Made by a program: the position numbers and the translations under genes
Part shown: positions 26,300-37,743 of the stretch, piece by piece
Layout: the number at the start of each line of letters is the position of its first letter
How positions within the stretch are numbered: position 1 is the stretch's first letter
Notes under the pieces: generated by a model
Database searches by the model: none
What the model was told of the DNA's origin: nothing
Seen by the model: the letters and a program-made list of their open reading frames with translations, nothing else
Source of the DNA: Streptomyces longhuiensis
GTDB lineage: Bacteria > Actinomycetota > Actinomycetes > Streptomycetales > Streptomycetaceae
Reading direction: 5' to 3'
Assembly: GCF_020616555.1 (NCBI RefSeq)
Contig: NZ_CP085173.1
Location: 6,030,001 to 6,094,000 of the forward strand
DNA: 64,000 bases

Positions 26300-27823
26300 A
26301 TGAACGTCCTGCACCGCACCAGACCCAGCATCAGATGCGCCGTCGCCGTTGTCGCGGCGACGGCCGCCGCACTTGTCGGCCTGACCGCGCCGACCGCGTC
26401 CGCGGCACCCGCCGCCGCGGCCACCACTCCACTCCCGCCCGACCTGGAGAAGATCCGCGCCGCCGAGGCCACCAAGCTCTACGGGGACCCGGCCGAGCGG
26501 CCCCTCGCCGACCGTAGGACGGCCCTCATCTCGCTCGGGGACAGCGAGATCTCGGGGGAGGGCGTCGGCACCTATGAGGCCGGCACGAACGGGCCGGACA
26601 ACTGGTGTCACCGCTCGCCCGACTCCGCCATCCACCGCACTGGGATCCCGGCCGACGTGACGTACAACGTCTCCTGCTCGGGCGCGTACACCGGCAACAT
26701 CCGCATCGGCGGCAGCAAGCAGTACGCCGACGAGCTCGTGCAGAGCGACGCGCTCGCCGTCAAGGCGCGCAACACGAAGATCAAGATGATCGTGCTCGTC
26801 GCGGGCGCCAACGACGACCTCCAGTTCGGTCCCGTCATGACCGACTGCGTGACCCGCTACCTCACCCTCCAGGGCGCGTGCGAGCCCAAGTACGCGCCGG
26901 GCTGGCAGGCCAGGGTCGACGGGCTCGTGCCCAAGGTCGAGGCGACCGTCGCCGACCTGAAGACCGTGATGCGCGGCGCGGGCTACGCCGACAGTGACTA
27001 CAAGCTCGTCCTGATGGGTTACCCCAGCCCCATCGGCCCCGACATCCACGACAACCCCAGCTTCCCCGGCAAGCTGCCCGGCGGCTGTCTCGGCTACGAC
27101 TCCGACGCCGCCTGGGGGCGCAACGCGGCCGTGCCCGCCTTCGAGCGCGGCATGCGCAAGGCCGCGCAGGAGTCCGGCGCCTTCTACCTCGACAACTCCC
27201 GCCTCTTCCAGGGCCACGAGGTCTGCATGGAGGACGCCTGGGCCCGCGGCCTCTACGTGGACGTCTCCAACCCGTTCCCGCCCGACTCCAACTCCGTGCG
27301 CCAGTCCTTCCACCCGAACGCGCGCGGCCACGGCGCCTTCGCCTCCTGCCTCACCCAGCTCTACAACTCCGGCTACCGGGAAGCAGGTTGCGCCGATTCC
27401 GCCAGTACCGGCACCCCCAAGCTCTACAAGGGCGGCTGGGACGACGCGTACCGGCCACTGAAGAACGCGGGCACCGGCACGTGCGCCGACGCCAAGGGGG
27501 GAAGCAGCGCGAACAACACCGCCGTCATCGGCTGGGACTGCTCGGGGACCCGTAACCAGGGCTGGTGGTACGACACGGCCGGCCGGGCCCTGCACTCCGA
27601 ACTGACCCAGGACCGCTGCGTGGACGTCCCCGGCAGCGCCTACAAGGCGGGCACGGCCCTCGTCCTGTGGAACTGCCACGGCGGCGCCAACCAGCAGTTC
27701 GTCCGCCAGGGCGACACGCTGCGCCCGGCCGCCGCGACGGGCCTGTGCCTGACCCTCGCCTCGGCGAAGGACAACGTACGGCTCCAGAACTGCGACGGCT
27801 CGGCGGGCCAGCGGTTCGCATGA
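26300..27823 (+). CDS. secreted GDSL/SGNH lipase-esterase with ricin-type lectin domain
   Basis: 507 aa. Residues 1 to about 37 form a signal peptide (CAVAVVAATAAALVGLTAPTASA). The SGNH hydrolase domain has block I LGDSEISGEG (Ser82), block III with the conserved Asn in LVAGANDDLQF, and the DxxH-like block V SFHPNARGHG (His338). Six or more cysteines suggest disulfides. From about residue 385 a CBM13/ricin-B trefoil begins, with QxW-type NQGWWYD and NQQFVRQG repeats. It should act outside the cell on esters bound to carbohydrate or on lipids. GGGGAGG precedes the ATG, and a strong terminator follows. Confidence 0.92.
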   Translation: MNVLHRTRPSIRCAVAVVAATAAALVGLTAPTASAAPAAAATTPLPPDLEKIRAAEATKLYGDPAERPLADRRTALISLGDSEISGEGVGTYEAGTNGPDNWCHRSPDSAIHRTGIPADVTYNVSCSGAYTGNIRIGGSKQYADELVQSDALAVKARNTKIKMIVLVAGANDDLQFGPVMTDCVTRYLTLQGACEPKYAPGWQARVDGLVPKVEATVADLKTVMRGAGYADSDYKLVLMGYPSPIGPDIHDNPSFPGKLPGGCLGYDSDAAWGRNAAVPAFERGMRKAAQESGAFYLDNSRLFQGHEVCMEDAWARGLYVDVSNPFPPDSNSVRQSFHPNARGHGAFASCLTQLYNSGYREAGCADSASTGTPKLYKGGWDDAYRPLKNAGTGTCADAKGGSSANNTAVIGWDCSGTRNQGWWYDTAGRALHSELTQDRCVDVPGSAYKAGTALVLWNCHGGANQQFVRQGDTLRPAAATGLCLTLASAKDNVRLQNCDGSAGQRFA

Positions 27824-27851
27824 GCTTTCGTGGACAGGCGGACAGCGCAAA

Positions 27852-27884
27852 GGCCGCCCGTCGCCGTGACGGCGACGGGCGGCC
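27852..27884. terminator. terminator between lipase and fumB genes
   Basis: A perfect 16-bp stem (27852-27867 against 27869-27884, effective GTGAC loop) lies between convergent genes. It is 28 bp after the lipase stop and 20 bp before the stop end of fumB. Confidence 0.85.
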
Positions 27885-27904
27885 CTGCTTGCGTGTGTCA
27901 GGTG

Positions 27905-29584
<1,680 letters not shown>

Positions 29585-29738
29585 CTCGCCCATTCCTCTT
29601 TCGGCCGTTAGCAGCTGGCATCCATTGGCAGCGCCAACCAGCGTAGAACCTGACGGCACGGGCGAGCCTGTGAGGTAAGGCTCAGTTCCCGCCGTCGCCC
29701 CCTAGTCGCGATCTATCGCGTTTGGGTACGCTGACCCG

Positions 29739-30401
29739 GTGGACCTTGAGAAGCGCCCCGACCAGCCCGCGCCGCAGACCGATCTGCGCGCCTCCGACGC
29801 CGACCGCGACCGCACCGCGGACATCCTGCGCGAGGCCCTCGCGGAGGGCCGGCTCACCGCGGATGAGCACGCCGAGCGGATCGACGGGGTGTACCGCGCC
29901 AAGACCCACGCCGAGCTGGAGCCGTTCGTCAGGGACCTCCCCGGTGCCCACAACCAGCGCCGGCCCGTGGCCTTCTCGCCGGCCCCGAACCGCCCCACCG
30001 CGGTCCCGGCGGTCGCCGACGAGAACCTGGTCGCCGTGTTCAGCACCTCGGCCCGCAAGGGCCGCTGGCGCGTGGGCCGCAGGACTCACGCGTACGCCGT
30101 CTTCGGCAACATCGAGATCGACCTCAGCGAGGCGATCTTCGAGTACCAGCAGGTCGTGATCAAGGCGGTCTCCGTCTTCGGGAACGTGGAGGTCCGCGTC
30201 CCGGAGAACGTCTCGCTGCGCGGCAGCGGCGGCGGCGTCCTGGGCAACTTCGAGGTGGACACGCTCGACTCGGCCGACCCGGACGCGCCCGTGGTCTACG
30301 TCGACGGCATCGCGGTCCTCGGCAACATCGAGGCCAAGCCCAAGCGCGGCAAGCGCCTGCGCGATCTGCACGACCGCATGCGCAAACACCTCGACGGCTG
30401 A
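29739..30401 (+). CDS. DUF1707 / LiaF-like C-terminal domain protein
   Basis: 220 aa. Residues about 8-60 are the DUF1707 (SHOCT-like) module LRASDADRDRTADILREAL, then GRLTADEHAERIDGVYRAKT. The second half resembles the LiaF/YvqF cell-wall-antibiotic-response domain (HAYAVFGNIEIDLSEAIFE, VSVFGNVEVRVPENVSLRG). That domain is a right-handed beta helix in which FGNxE repeats recur four times. It has no membrane segment. The GTG at 29739 follows TACGCT by a few bases with no ribosome site, which suggests a leaderless mRNA. The role is probably envelope-stress signalling by analogy with LiaF, which remains inference. Confidence 0.85.
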   Translation: MDLEKRPDQPAPQTDLRASDADRDRTADILREALAEGRLTADEHAERIDGVYRAKTHAELEPFVRDLPGAHNQRRPVAFSPAPNRPTAVPAVADENLVAVFSTSARKGRWRVGRRTHAYAVFGNIEIDLSEAIFEYQQVVIKAVSVFGNVEVRVPENVSLRGSGGGVLGNFEVDTLDSADPDAPVVYVDGIAVLGNIEAKPKRGKRLRDLHDRMRKHLDG

Positions 30402-30553
30402 CCCGCCCCGGGGGCGGTGGACGCACGGAGCGGGCGCGGCGGCCCGGGACCGGGGAACTCCCGTCCTTCGGAACTCAGTGCATAGGCGCGCACACAGCGG
30501 GTAGAGGTTGCTGCATCGTCGCTCGCTCGCGAAGCCGTCGTCAGGAGTAGACC

Positions 30554-30931
30554 GTGCTGCATCCGCCGCATCAGTCCCTGCAGGTCGCCGCCGTCCCCCC
30601 GCAGCGGGGGCCAGTGCGAGATCGGGACCAGGACGCCCCGTGGCACACGGAGGCCGTGTGCAGGCGCGACGAAGCCGGCCTTTTCTTCGCCCCTTCCAAG
30701 GAGCCGACCGCGGCCCGCCTGTCCCGCGAGGAGGCGGCCAAGCGCGTCTGCGCCCGCTGCCCCGTGATGGTCGAATGCCGCGAGCACGCGCTCCTTCAGC
30801 CCGAGCCCTACGGGGTGTGGGGCGGCCTCACCGCCGCCGAGCGCCGTGTGGTCCTCGCCCGCAGGCGCCGGCGCGAGGTCGAGCTCCAGAAGGCGACGAG
30901 CTCGGTCGACCAGATCCGCGCGGCCGGCTGA
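30554..30931 (+). CDS. wblI: WhiB-family iron-sulphur regulator
   Basis: A 125-aa Wbl protein. The four cluster cysteines are Cys36, Cys66, Cys69 and Cys75 (C-x29-C-x2-C-x5-C), followed by the G-V-W-G-G turn (YGVWGGLTAAER) and a basic tail RRRRREVELQK that contacts DNA. Wbl proteins bind a [4Fe-4S] cluster and region 4 of the principal sigma factor. The position directly before glpX matches wblI of S. coelicolor (SCO5046, from memory), which supports the symbol. The GTG start has CAGGAG six bases upstream. It is convergent with glpX across a long hairpin. Confidence 0.9.
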   Translation: MLHPPHQSLQVAAVPPQRGPVRDRDQDAPWHTEAVCRRDEAGLFFAPSKEPTAARLSREEAAKRVCARCPVMVECREHALLQPEPYGVWGGLTAAERRVVLARRRRREVELQKATSSVDQIRAAG

Positions 30932-30942
30932 CGACCCCCCGA

Positions 30943-30990
30943 TACGCGAATGGGGCGCCCCTCCGCACAAAGGGGCGCCCCGAACGCGTA
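30943..30990. terminator. bidirectional terminator between wblI and glpX
   Basis: TACGCG...CGCGTA outer stem and a perfect 11-bp inner stem (GGGGCGCCCCT and its complement) are separated by a 3x3 internal loop, with an 8-nt apical loop. It lies 12 bp after the wblI stop and 41 bp before the glpX stop. Confidence 0.85.
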
Positions 30991-31030
30991 AGGGGAAAGA
31001 ACCTGTCCGGCGCGACCTGCCGGTCGTGGC

Positions 31031-32065
31031 CTACTTGGCGCGGTCGAAGTCGATCGCGCTGTACGCGCGCAGCTTCGACAGCCGGTGCTGCGAGTCGATC
31101 TGACGGATCGTCCCCGACTTGGAGCGCATCACCAGCGAGGACGTCGTGGCGCTCTCGGCGCGGTAGCGGACGCCGCGCAGCAGCTCGCCGTCCGTGATGC
31201 CGGTGGCGACGAAGAACACGTTCTCGCCGGAGACCAGGTCGTTCGTCGACAGGACCCGGTCCAGGTCGTGGCCCGCGTCGATCGCCCGCTGGCGCTCCTC
31301 GTCGTCCTTGGGCCACAGCTTGCCCTGGATGACACCGCCCAGGCACTTGATGGCGCACGCCGAGATGATGCCCTCGGGGGTGCCGCCGATGCCCAGGAGC
31401 AGGTCGACGCCACTGTCCTCGCGCACCGCGAGCACGGAGCCCGCGACATCGCCGTCGGAGATCAGCTTGATCCGGGCGCCGGCCTCGCGGACCTCCTTGA
31501 TGATGCCCTCGTGGCGCGGCCGGTCCAGGATGACGACCGTGACGTCCTCGGGAGCGGCCCGCTTGGCCTTGGCGATACGGCGGATGTTCACCGCGACCGG
31601 GGCGTTGATGTCCACGTAGTCGGCGGCCTCGGGGCCCGCGACCAGCTTGTCCATGTAGAACACGGCGGACGGGTCGAACATGGTGCCGCGGTCGGCGGCG
31701 GCCAGGACCGCGATGGCGTTCGGCATGCCCTTGGCGCAGAGCGTGGTGCCGTCGATCGGGTCCACGGCGATGTCGACCTCGGCGCTCGTCCCGTCGCCGA
31801 CGCGCTCCCCGTTGTAGAGCATCGGGGCTTCGTCCTTCTCGCCCTCACCGATGACGACGACGCCGTTCATCGAGACGGTGGAGACGAGGGTGCGCATGGC
31901 GCGCACGGCGGCGCCGTCCGCCCCGTTCTTGTCGCCGCGGCCGACCCAGCGGCCGGCGGCCATGGCCGCGGCCTCGGTGACGCGGACGAGCTCCAGGGCG
32001 AGGTTCCGGTCGGGAGCCTCCGCGGGGACTTCGAGTTCGGACGGCAACTGGTGATGCTCGGTCAT
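31031..32065 (-). CDS. glpX: class II fructose-1,6-bisphosphatase
   Basis: A 344-aa GlpX-type FBPase, the gluconeogenic phosphatase of most actinomycetes. It is recognised by [17 protein letters not shown], the metal-binding [39 protein letters not shown] and [20 protein letters not shown]. The lithium-sensitive phosphatase fold and length fit. From memory, it is essential for gluconeogenesis in M. tuberculosis (Rv1099c), where it likewise sits beside fumarase and DUF4245 genes. It is divergent from the DUF4245 gene at 32215. Confidence 0.96.
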   Translation of the reverse strand: MTEHHQLPSELEVPAEAPDRNLALELVRVTEAAAMAAGRWVGRGDKNGADGAAVRAMRTLVSTVSMNGVVVIGEGEKDEAPMLYNGERVGDGTSAEVDIAVDPIDGTTLCAKGMPNAIAVLAAADRGTMFDPSAVFYMDKLVAGPEAADYVDINAPVAVNIRRIAKAKRAAPEDVTVVILDRPRHEGIIKEVREAGARIKLISDGDVAGSVLAVREDSGVDLLLGIGGTPEGIISACAIKCLGGVIQGKLWPKDDEERQRAIDAGHDLDRVLSTNDLVSGENVFFVATGITDGELLRGVRYRAESATTSSLVMRSKSGTIRQIDSQHRLSKLRAYSAIDFDRAK

Positions 32066-32214
32066 CGAGACGCACCTTTCTGATACGACGACGGCCGGAT
32101 GAGGGTGATGGCCCCGACTCTATCGTCAGGCCGACAAAATGAGCAGAGGGCCCCACGTATGAGCAGACCGGGCCCACGTGCGGTGATCGCTCACGTACCT
32201 GCGACGATGGGGGC

Positions 32215-32736
32215 GTGGCAGGTACCAAAGGCAAGAAGACCGTGGGCAGTCTGGTCCTCTCGATGGGCGCGACCGTCATCGCGGCGGCAGGCATCTACGT
32301 GTTCGTCCCGCACGACGACTCCGGCACCCCGCCGGTGAAGCGCGTGGACTACCGCGTGGAGCTGCTGACGGCGCGACGCGCCGCCCCGTACCCGGTGGCG
32401 GCACCCGAGGGACTCGCGAAGTCCTGGAAGGCGACGTCGGTGCGGTTCCAGGGCTCGAACTTCGACGCCTGGCACCTCGGCTTCCACGACGCCGACGGCC
32501 AGTACGTGGGCATCGAGCAGTCCACCGAGAAGGCGTCGGCCTTCATCGACCGGGCGAGCCAGGGTGCCACCGAGACCAGCGCGACGCAGCGCATCGGCGG
32601 CGAGACCTGGCGGCGCTACAAGGGTGACCAGTACGACGCCCTGGTGCTCAAGGCCGACAAGTCGACAACCGTCGTGACCGGCACGGCGTCGTTCGCGCAG
32701 CTGACGAAGATGGCCGAGGCGCTGCGGGCGAAGTAG
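32215..32736 (+). CDS. DUF4245 membrane-anchored protein
   Basis: A 173-aa actinobacterial DUF4245 protein. A single N-terminal helix (VGSLVLSMGATVIAAAGIYVFVP) anchors an extracytoplasmic domain. Landmarks of that domain are KRVDYRVELLTARRAAPYPVAAPEGL, GYxGIEQST-like YVGIEQSTEKASAF and the closing TTVVTGTASFAQLTKMAEAL. The function is unknown. Its linkage to glpX is conserved from Mycobacterium (Rv1100, from memory). The GTG start at 32215 has no clear ribosome site and may be leaderless. It ends in a strong hairpin shared with the nitroreductase gene. Confidence 0.85.
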   Translation: MAGTKGKKTVGSLVLSMGATVIAAAGIYVFVPHDDSGTPPVKRVDYRVELLTARRAAPYPVAAPEGLAKSWKATSVRFQGSNFDAWHLGFHDADGQYVGIEQSTEKASAFIDRASQGATETSATQRIGGETWRRYKGDQYDALVLKADKSTTVVTGTASFAQLTKMAEALRAK

Positions 32737-32784
32737 GTGCTTCCGGGATCTCCGCGCGGGGGATCTCGGGGATTCGGCGCAGGG

Positions 32785-32818
32785 GAAAGGCCCCCCGGCT
32801 GTTGCCGGGGGGCCTTTC
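32785..32818. terminator. bidirectional terminator with A/T flanks
   Basis: A perfect 14-bp stem GAAAGGCCCCCCGG / complement (32785-32798, 32805-32818) with a 6-nt loop. The A3/T3 flanks give a U run in both directions. It serves the convergent DUF4245 and nitroreductase genes. Confidence 0.9.
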
Positions 32819-32845
32819 CTTTCCCGTGAAGTGTGCGGGAGCGAC

Positions 32846-33436
32846 TCAGATCGTGGTGATGACCTGGTCGTGCTCCAGGCGCGGGGAGCGCGGGAACCAG
32901 GCGTCCTCGCCCGGCTTGCCGATGTTGATGACCATCAGCGGGGTGTGGTCGTCGTCCAGGAACTCCTTCTGGACACCGGCGAAGTCGAGGCCGGTCATCG
33001 GGCCCGCGGACAGGCCGGCGGCGCGGACGCCGATGATGAAGTACGCGGCCTGGAGGGTGGCGTTCAGGGCGGCGGCACCCTCACGGGCGGGGCGCTCCGC
33101 GAAGAAGACGTCCTTGGCCTGAGGGAAGTGCGGGAACAGCGCCGGGAGCTCCTCGTGGAACTCGTTGTCCGCGGAGAGGATCGCGACCAGCGGGGCGGAC
33201 GCCGTCTTCGGACGGTTGCCCTCGGCCATGTGCTGCACGAGGCGCTCGCGGGCCTCGGGGGAGCGGACCAGCGTGATGCGCAGCGGCGACTGGTTGAACG
33301 CGGTCGGGCCGAACTTGACCAGGTCGTAGATCGCCTGGACCTGCTCGTCGGTCACCGGCTCGTCGGTGAAGGTGTTCGCGGTGCGGGCCTCGCGGAACAG
33401 CAGGTCCTGGGCGGCGGGGTCAAGAACGAGAGACAT
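32846..33436 (-). CDS. nitroreductase-family protein (RutE/HadB, malonic-semialdehyde-reductase type)
   Basis: A 196-aa FMN-dependent nitroreductase of the RutE/HadB branch. The start FREARTANTFTDEPVTDEQ, the FNQSPLRITLVRSPEARE loop and PHFPQAKDVFFAERPAREGAA are diagnostic. The ending is HTPLMVINIGKPGEDAWFPRSPRLEHDQVI. RutE-type enzymes reduce malonic semialdehyde to 3-hydroxypropionate during uracil breakdown, but here no rut genes are adjacent, so the substrate is open. The ATG at 33436 follows GAGAAGG. A GTAC direct/inverted repeat lies in the promoter. Confidence 0.88.
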   Translation of the reverse strand: MSLVLDPAAQDLLFREARTANTFTDEPVTDEQVQAIYDLVKFGPTAFNQSPLRITLVRSPEARERLVQHMAEGNRPKTASAPLVAILSADNEFHEELPALFPHFPQAKDVFFAERPAREGAAALNATLQAAYFIIGVRAAGLSAGPMTGLDFAGVQKEFLDDDHTPLMVINIGKPGEDAWFPRSPRLEHDQVITTI

Positions 33437-33520
33437 GGATCAACCTTCTCGATACGTACGTGCTGGGGGTGCGGGCGGTCCGTCGCGACGCTGCGAACGG
33501 ATCACCCGATGCACACGACA

Positions 33521-33532
33521 GTACGTCAGTAC
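33521..33532 (-). promoter_or_regulatory. GTAC-N4-GTAC box in the nitroreductase promoter
   Basis: GTACGTCAGTAC lies 85 bp before the start, overlapping a possible -10 (TACTGT on the minus strand), with TTGATT-like -35 words further upstream. HxlR-type redox regulators bind GTAC-rich dyads before nitroreductase genes. No hxlR gene is in the window. Confidence 0.4.
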
Positions 33533-33646
33533 CGTTTAACTTTCAATCAAAACCGGAAGCTCGTGACCTGCTTCACAAAGTCCCGATCGCCTCCGCCCGG
33601 CTGATCACCGCTGCTCGCCCCGCCGGTCGTCCGCAGGTCCCGCCGC

Positions 33647-33883
33647 TCATCCCTCCTCGTCCGCGCCCCCGTCCGGACCGGACTCCGCCAGCGCCGCGTC
33701 CAGGCGCGCCCGCGCCCCGTCCAGCCAGCGCCGGCACACCTTCGCCAGCTCCTCGCCCCGCTCCCACAGCGCGAGCGACTCCTCGAGCGACGTGCCGCCC
33801 GCCTCGAGCCGCCGGACGACCTCGATCAGCTCGTCCCGCGCCTGCTCGTAACCGAGCCCGGCCTCGTCGGTCTTCGTGGTCAT
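33647..33883 (-). CDS. xseB: exodeoxyribonuclease VII small subunit
   Basis: A 78-aa XseB with the family's two-helix hairpin: [40 protein letters not shown], then [14 protein letters not shown]. It packs around the long helices of XseA in the single-strand-specific exonuclease. The start codon overlaps the xseA stop by four bases (ATGA), so the large subunit is translated first and the small subunit is coupled. The acidic tail [11 protein letters not shown] is typical. Confidence 0.95.
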   Translation of the reverse strand: MTTKTDEAGLGYEQARDELIEVVRRLEAGGTSLEESLALWERGEELAKVCRRWLDGARARLDAALAESGPDGGADEEG

Positions 33884-35127
33884 GCGTTCTCCTGGTTCCC
33901 GGTCTCGACCCGTACGTTCCCGTTCTCGACCCGTACGGTGAATTCGCCCTCGGCGACCCGCGCCCGCAGCACCTCGTCCGCCGCCACGTCGTCCGCGGCG
34001 CGCACGACGTCCCCGTCGGCCTTCTGCAGCACCGCGTAACCCCGCTTGAGGGTCGCGGCGGGGGACAGGGCCACCACGCGCGCGTGCGTGTGGGACAGCT
34101 CCGACCCGGCGCGGTCGAGGAGGTGCCCGAGCGTGCGTCGGCCGCGCTCGGCCAGCGACGTCACCTGCTCCTCGCGCACCTCGATCATGCGGTGCGGGTC
34201 CTCCATGACCGGACGGGCGAGGGCATGCCTGAGCCCGCGCTCCTCCCGGTCCACGAACGACTCGACGCTGCGCCGCGCCCGGTCCCGCAGCCCCTGCACC
34301 CGCTCGTACTCCTCGCCGACGTCCGGCACGACCTTCTTCGCCGCGTCGGTCGGAGTGGAGGCGCGCAGGTCCGCCACGTGGTCGAGGAGCGGATTGTCCG
34401 GCTCGTGGCCGATCGCCGAGACGACCGGCGTACGGCAGGCGGCGACGGCCCGCACCAGCTGCTCGTCCGAGAACGGCAGGAGGTCCTCGACGCTGCCGCC
34501 GCCGCGCGCCACGATGATCACGTCGACGTCGTCGAGCGCGTCCAGCTCCTTGACCGCCTGCACGACCTGCGGCACGGCGTGCACACCCTGGACCGGCACA
34601 TTGCGCACCTCGAAACGGACGGCGGGCCAGCGGTGCCGCGCGTTCTCCAGGACGTCCCGCTCGGCGGCCGACGCGCGCCCGCACACGAGCCCGATGAGCT
34701 GCGGCAGGAACGGCAGCGCCTTCTTGCGCTCGGGCGCGAAGAGCCCCTCGACGGTCAGGGTCTTCTTCAACTGCTCCAGCCTGGCGAGCAGTTCACCGAC
34801 GCCCACCGGTCTGATCTCCGAGGCCCGCAGCGACAGCTGGCCGCGCGGCGCGTACCACTCCGGCTTCGCCTGGACGACGACGCGCGCGCCCTCGCTGACG
34901 ACGTCCGCGACCGCGTCGAACACCTGCCGGTAGCAGGTGACGCCGACCGAGATGTCGTGCGACGGATCGCGCAGCGTCAGAAACACGACGCCGGCGCCGG
35001 GGCGCCGGGACAGCTGGGTGATCTGTCCCTCGACCCACACGGCACCGAGCCGGTCGATCCACCGCCCGATGAGCCGCGACACCTCCCCGACGGGCAGCGG
35101 GGCGTCCGCGGACGTATTCACAGCCAT
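33880..35127 (-). CDS. xseA: exodeoxyribonuclease VII large subunit
   Basis: A 415-aa XseA. The N-terminal OB domain covers about residues 1-110 ([44 protein letters not shown]). The catalytic core holds the [42 protein letters not shown] and [27 protein letters not shown] blocks; the Asp/His residues there form the nuclease site. The coiled-coil that binds XseB and the C-terminal LKRGYAVL...[10 protein letters not shown] segment follow. The ATG at 35127 fits the family N-terminus; ATGs further upstream do not. It works in mismatch repair and clearing of single-stranded ends. Confidence 0.95.
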   Translation of the reverse strand: MAVNTSADAPLPVGEVSRLIGRWIDRLGAVWVEGQITQLSRRPGAGVVFLTLRDPSHDISVGVTCYRQVFDAVADVVSEGARVVVQAKPEWYAPRGQLSLRASEIRPVGVGELLARLEQLKKTLTVEGLFAPERKKALPFLPQLIGLVCGRASAAERDVLENARHRWPAVRFEVRNVPVQGVHAVPQVVQAVKELDALDDVDVIIVARGGGSVEDLLPFSDEQLVRAVAACRTPVVSAIGHEPDNPLLDHVADLRASTPTDAAKKVVPDVGEEYERVQGLRDRARRSVESFVDREERGLRHALARPVMEDPHRMIEVREEQVTSLAERGRRTLGHLLDRAGSELSHTHARVVALSPAATLKRGYAVLQKADGDVVRAADDVAADEVLRARVAEGEFTVRVENGNVRVETGNQENA

Positions 35128-35227
35128 GCCGGTGAGCGTAGCCGCACCCACCGACAACGCTCCGTGACGCGAAGGGTGTACGGGGACGGGGCGGGCGCCG
35201 GTGCGTGCGCCGCAGCCGGACGCCCCG

Positions 35228-36616
35228 TCAGACCACCGGCCCGCCCCGCCGCCCCCTCTGCGCCACCAGCACCACGAGCCCCGCCGCCAGCCAGATCGCG
35301 CCCACCACCTGGGCCGTGCCCGACGCCTCCACGATCACCGCGACCGTGATGGCCGCGCCGACCACCGGCACGAGCAGATGCCGCCACCAGCTGAAGGTCC
35401 CCCCGCCCCGCCGCACCACGAACCAGCCCACCACGCTCGCGTGCAGCAGCACGAACGCCGTGAGAGCGCCGATGTCCACGACCGAGACCAGATGGTCCAG
35501 GCCGTCGTCCCTGCGGGCGGCCCAGACCGCCGCGACCAGTGTCACCACCGCCGCGCACAGCAGCGCGACCCGCGGCACCCCGGAGTCCGTCCGCGCCAGC
35601 GCCTTCGGCAGCCGCCGGTCGCGGGCCATCGCGAACAGCAGCCGCCCGGCCGCCGCCTGCCCGGCCAGCGCCGCGAACGCCGCGCCGATCGCCTTGCTGA
35701 CCGCCACCAGGTCGTGCAGCCACCCGCCGACCGACACGTCGATGGCGTCGTAGAAGGCGGACCCCTGCTTGGCCGGGTCCGCGGCGAGCTCCGCCGACGA
35801 CACCGGTTCGAGGAGCGCCACGAGATACGTCTGCGCGATGAACAGCACACCCGCGAGCGCCAGACAGAACAGCACCGCCCGCGCCACCTTCGCCGAGCCG
35901 CCCGTGACCTCCTCCGCGAACGACACGATCGCGTCGAAGCCCAGGTACGAGAGCACGGCGACGGACACCGCGCCGACGACGGCCGACAGCGCGAACGCGC
36001 CCTGCGACCCGTCCCCGGTCAGCGGCGACAGCCAGCCGCGCTCCGCCCCGTCGCGTACGAGTACGACGATCGCCGACCCGAGGAACACGAGCAGCACGAC
36101 GATCTCCATCGCCAGGACCGCGAGGCCGACCCGGGCCGCCGCCCGCACGCCCCACAGGTTCAGGCACGTCGTGATGATCACGGCCAGAGCCGTCCACACC
36201 CAGCGCGACACCGACGGCACCAGGGCGTTCATCGCGATCCCGGAGAAGAGATAGGCGACCGCCGGGATGAGGAGGTAGTCGAGCATCGCCATCCACCCGG
36301 CGACGAACCCCGGCGCCTCACCGAGCCCCACGCGCGCGTAGGTGAAGACGGAGCCGGCCTGCGGGGCGACCCGCACCATCTGCGCGTAGCTGAACGCGGT
36401 GAACGCCATCGCGACCGTCGCGACGACGTACACCAGCGCGACGGCGCCGTGCGACCTGGCGTCGAGCGTGCCGAAGATGCCGACCGGGGCCATCGGGGCG
36501 ATGAACAGGAGCCCGTAGACGACGAGGTCCCGGAACCCGAGGCTGCGCCGCAGCGTTTCTTCCCCGCCGGGCGGCGGCCCGTCTTCCCCGGCTGGTGGAG
36601 CGGTGTGGGCGGACAT
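35228..36616 (-). CDS. APC-family amino acid permease
   Basis: A 462-aa permease with twelve predicted helices. The APC superfamily head is [19 protein letters not shown], followed by [25 protein letters not shown], the consensus amphipathic region. [15 protein letters not shown] resembles the helix 6 substrate motif. A short charged N-terminal tail ([22 protein letters not shown]) faces the cytosol. The subgroup resembles putrescine/amino-acid importers (PuuP/YhdG-like), but the substrate is not determined. It is divergent from ispH with about 100 bp between. Confidence 0.88.
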   Translation of the reverse strand: MSAHTAPPAGEDGPPPGGEETLRRSLGFRDLVVYGLLFIAPMAPVGIFGTLDARSHGAVALVYVVATVAMAFTAFSYAQMVRVAPQAGSVFTYARVGLGEAPGFVAGWMAMLDYLLIPAVAYLFSGIAMNALVPSVSRWVWTALAVIITTCLNLWGVRAAARVGLAVLAMEIVVLLVFLGSAIVVLVRDGAERGWLSPLTGDGSQGAFALSAVVGAVSVAVLSYLGFDAIVSFAEEVTGGSAKVARAVLFCLALAGVLFIAQTYLVALLEPVSSAELAADPAKQGSAFYDAIDVSVGGWLHDLVAVSKAIGAAFAALAGQAAAGRLLFAMARDRRLPKALARTDSGVPRVALLCAAVVTLVAAVWAARRDDGLDHLVSVVDIGALTAFVLLHASVVGWFVVRRGGGTFSWWRHLLVPVVGAAITVAVIVEASGTAQVVGAIWLAAGLVVLVAQRGRRGGPVV

Positions 36617-36714
36617 CGGGCCTCCGTTTGCCGCGCACGGTGTCGCGCACGGGCCTTCAGTCTCGCCAAGCGGTGGATCTTTGACCTGTTGGACACGGCC
36701 TTACGATGGTGGGC

Positions 36715-37713
36715 ATGACTGCTACGACTGGCCCCCGCCGCGTCCTGCTCGCCGCCCCCCGGGGCTACTGCGCCGGTGTGGACCGTGCCGTGATCGCCGT
36801 CGAGAAGGCCCTCGAGCAGTACGGGGCCCCGATCTATGTCCGCCACGAGATCGTCCACAACAAGTACGTCGTGCAGACCCTGGAGAAGAAGGGCGCGATC
36901 TTCGTCGAGCAGACGCAGGAGGTCCCCGAGGGCTCCATCGTGATGTTCTCGGCGCACGGCGTCGCGCCCGTCGTCCACGACGAGGCCGCGGCCGGCAAGC
37001 TCGCCACCATCGACGCGACCTGCCCGCTGGTCACCAAGGTCCACAAGGAAGCCGTCCGCTTCGCCAAGGAGGACTACGACATCCTCCTGATCGGCCACGA
37101 GGGCCACGAAGAGGTCATCGGCACCTCGGGCGAGGCCCCCGACCACATCACGCTGGTCGACGGCCCCGAGGACGTCGCGAACGTGGAGGTGCGGGACGAG
37201 TCGAAGGTCGTCTGGCTCTCCCAGACCACGCTCTCCGTGGACGAGACCATGGAGACGGTCGACGCCCTCAAGAACAAGTTCCCGAACCTGCTCTCCCCGC
37301 CCAGCGACGACATCTGCTACGCCACGCAGAACCGCCAGATCGCGGTGAAGAAGCTGGCCGAGGACGCCGAGCTCGTCATCGTCGTCGGCTCCAAGAACTC
37401 CTCCAACTCGATCCGCATGGTCGAGGTCGCCCTGGACGCGGGCGCGCCCGCCGCCCACCTGGTGGACTTCGCCGCCGAGATCGACGAGGCCTGGCTGGAG
37501 GGCGTCACCACCGTCGGTCTCACCTCCGGCGCCTCGGTCCCCGACGTGCTGGTGGACGGCGTACTGGAGTGGCTGGCCGAGCGCGGTTACGGCGACGTGG
37601 AGACCGTGAAGACCGCCGACGAGTCGATCACCTTCTCCCTGCCGAAGGAACTCCGCCGTGACCTGCGCGCGGAGGCCGCGGCGCTCGCGGGGGACGACTC
37701 TTCCGAGAAGTGA
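36715..37713 (+). CDS. ispH: 4-hydroxy-3-methylbut-2-enyl diphosphate reductase
   Basis: A 332-aa IspH (LytB), the last enzyme of the MEP isoprenoid pathway, making IPP and DMAPP. The cluster cysteines are Cys19 ([13 protein letters not shown]), Cys103 ([11 protein letters not shown]) and Cys201 ([12 protein letters not shown]). The [18 protein letters not shown] and SAHGVAP blocks complete the active site, and the late [17 protein letters not shown] is conserved. An in-frame ATG at 36706 overlaps TACGAT, which is a good -10 placed 7-8 bases before the ATG at 36715. I therefore choose 36715 and expect a leaderless mRNA. Its products could feed the cis-prenyltransferase encoded at 5981. Confidence 0.96.
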   Translation: MTATTGPRRVLLAAPRGYCAGVDRAVIAVEKALEQYGAPIYVRHEIVHNKYVVQTLEKKGAIFVEQTQEVPEGSIVMFSAHGVAPVVHDEAAAGKLATIDATCPLVTKVHKEAVRFAKEDYDILLIGHEGHEEVIGTSGEAPDHITLVDGPEDVANVEVRDESKVVWLSQTTLSVDETMETVDALKNKFPNLLSPPSDDICYATQNRQIAVKKLAEDAELVIVVGSKNSSNSIRMVEVALDAGAPAAHLVDFAAEIDEAWLEGVTTVGLTSGASVPDVLVDGVLEWLAERGYGDVETVKTADESITFSLPKELRRDLRAEAAALAGDDSSEK

Positions 37714-37743
37714 CGTTGAGCCACTCGTCGTAACGTGGTGTCC

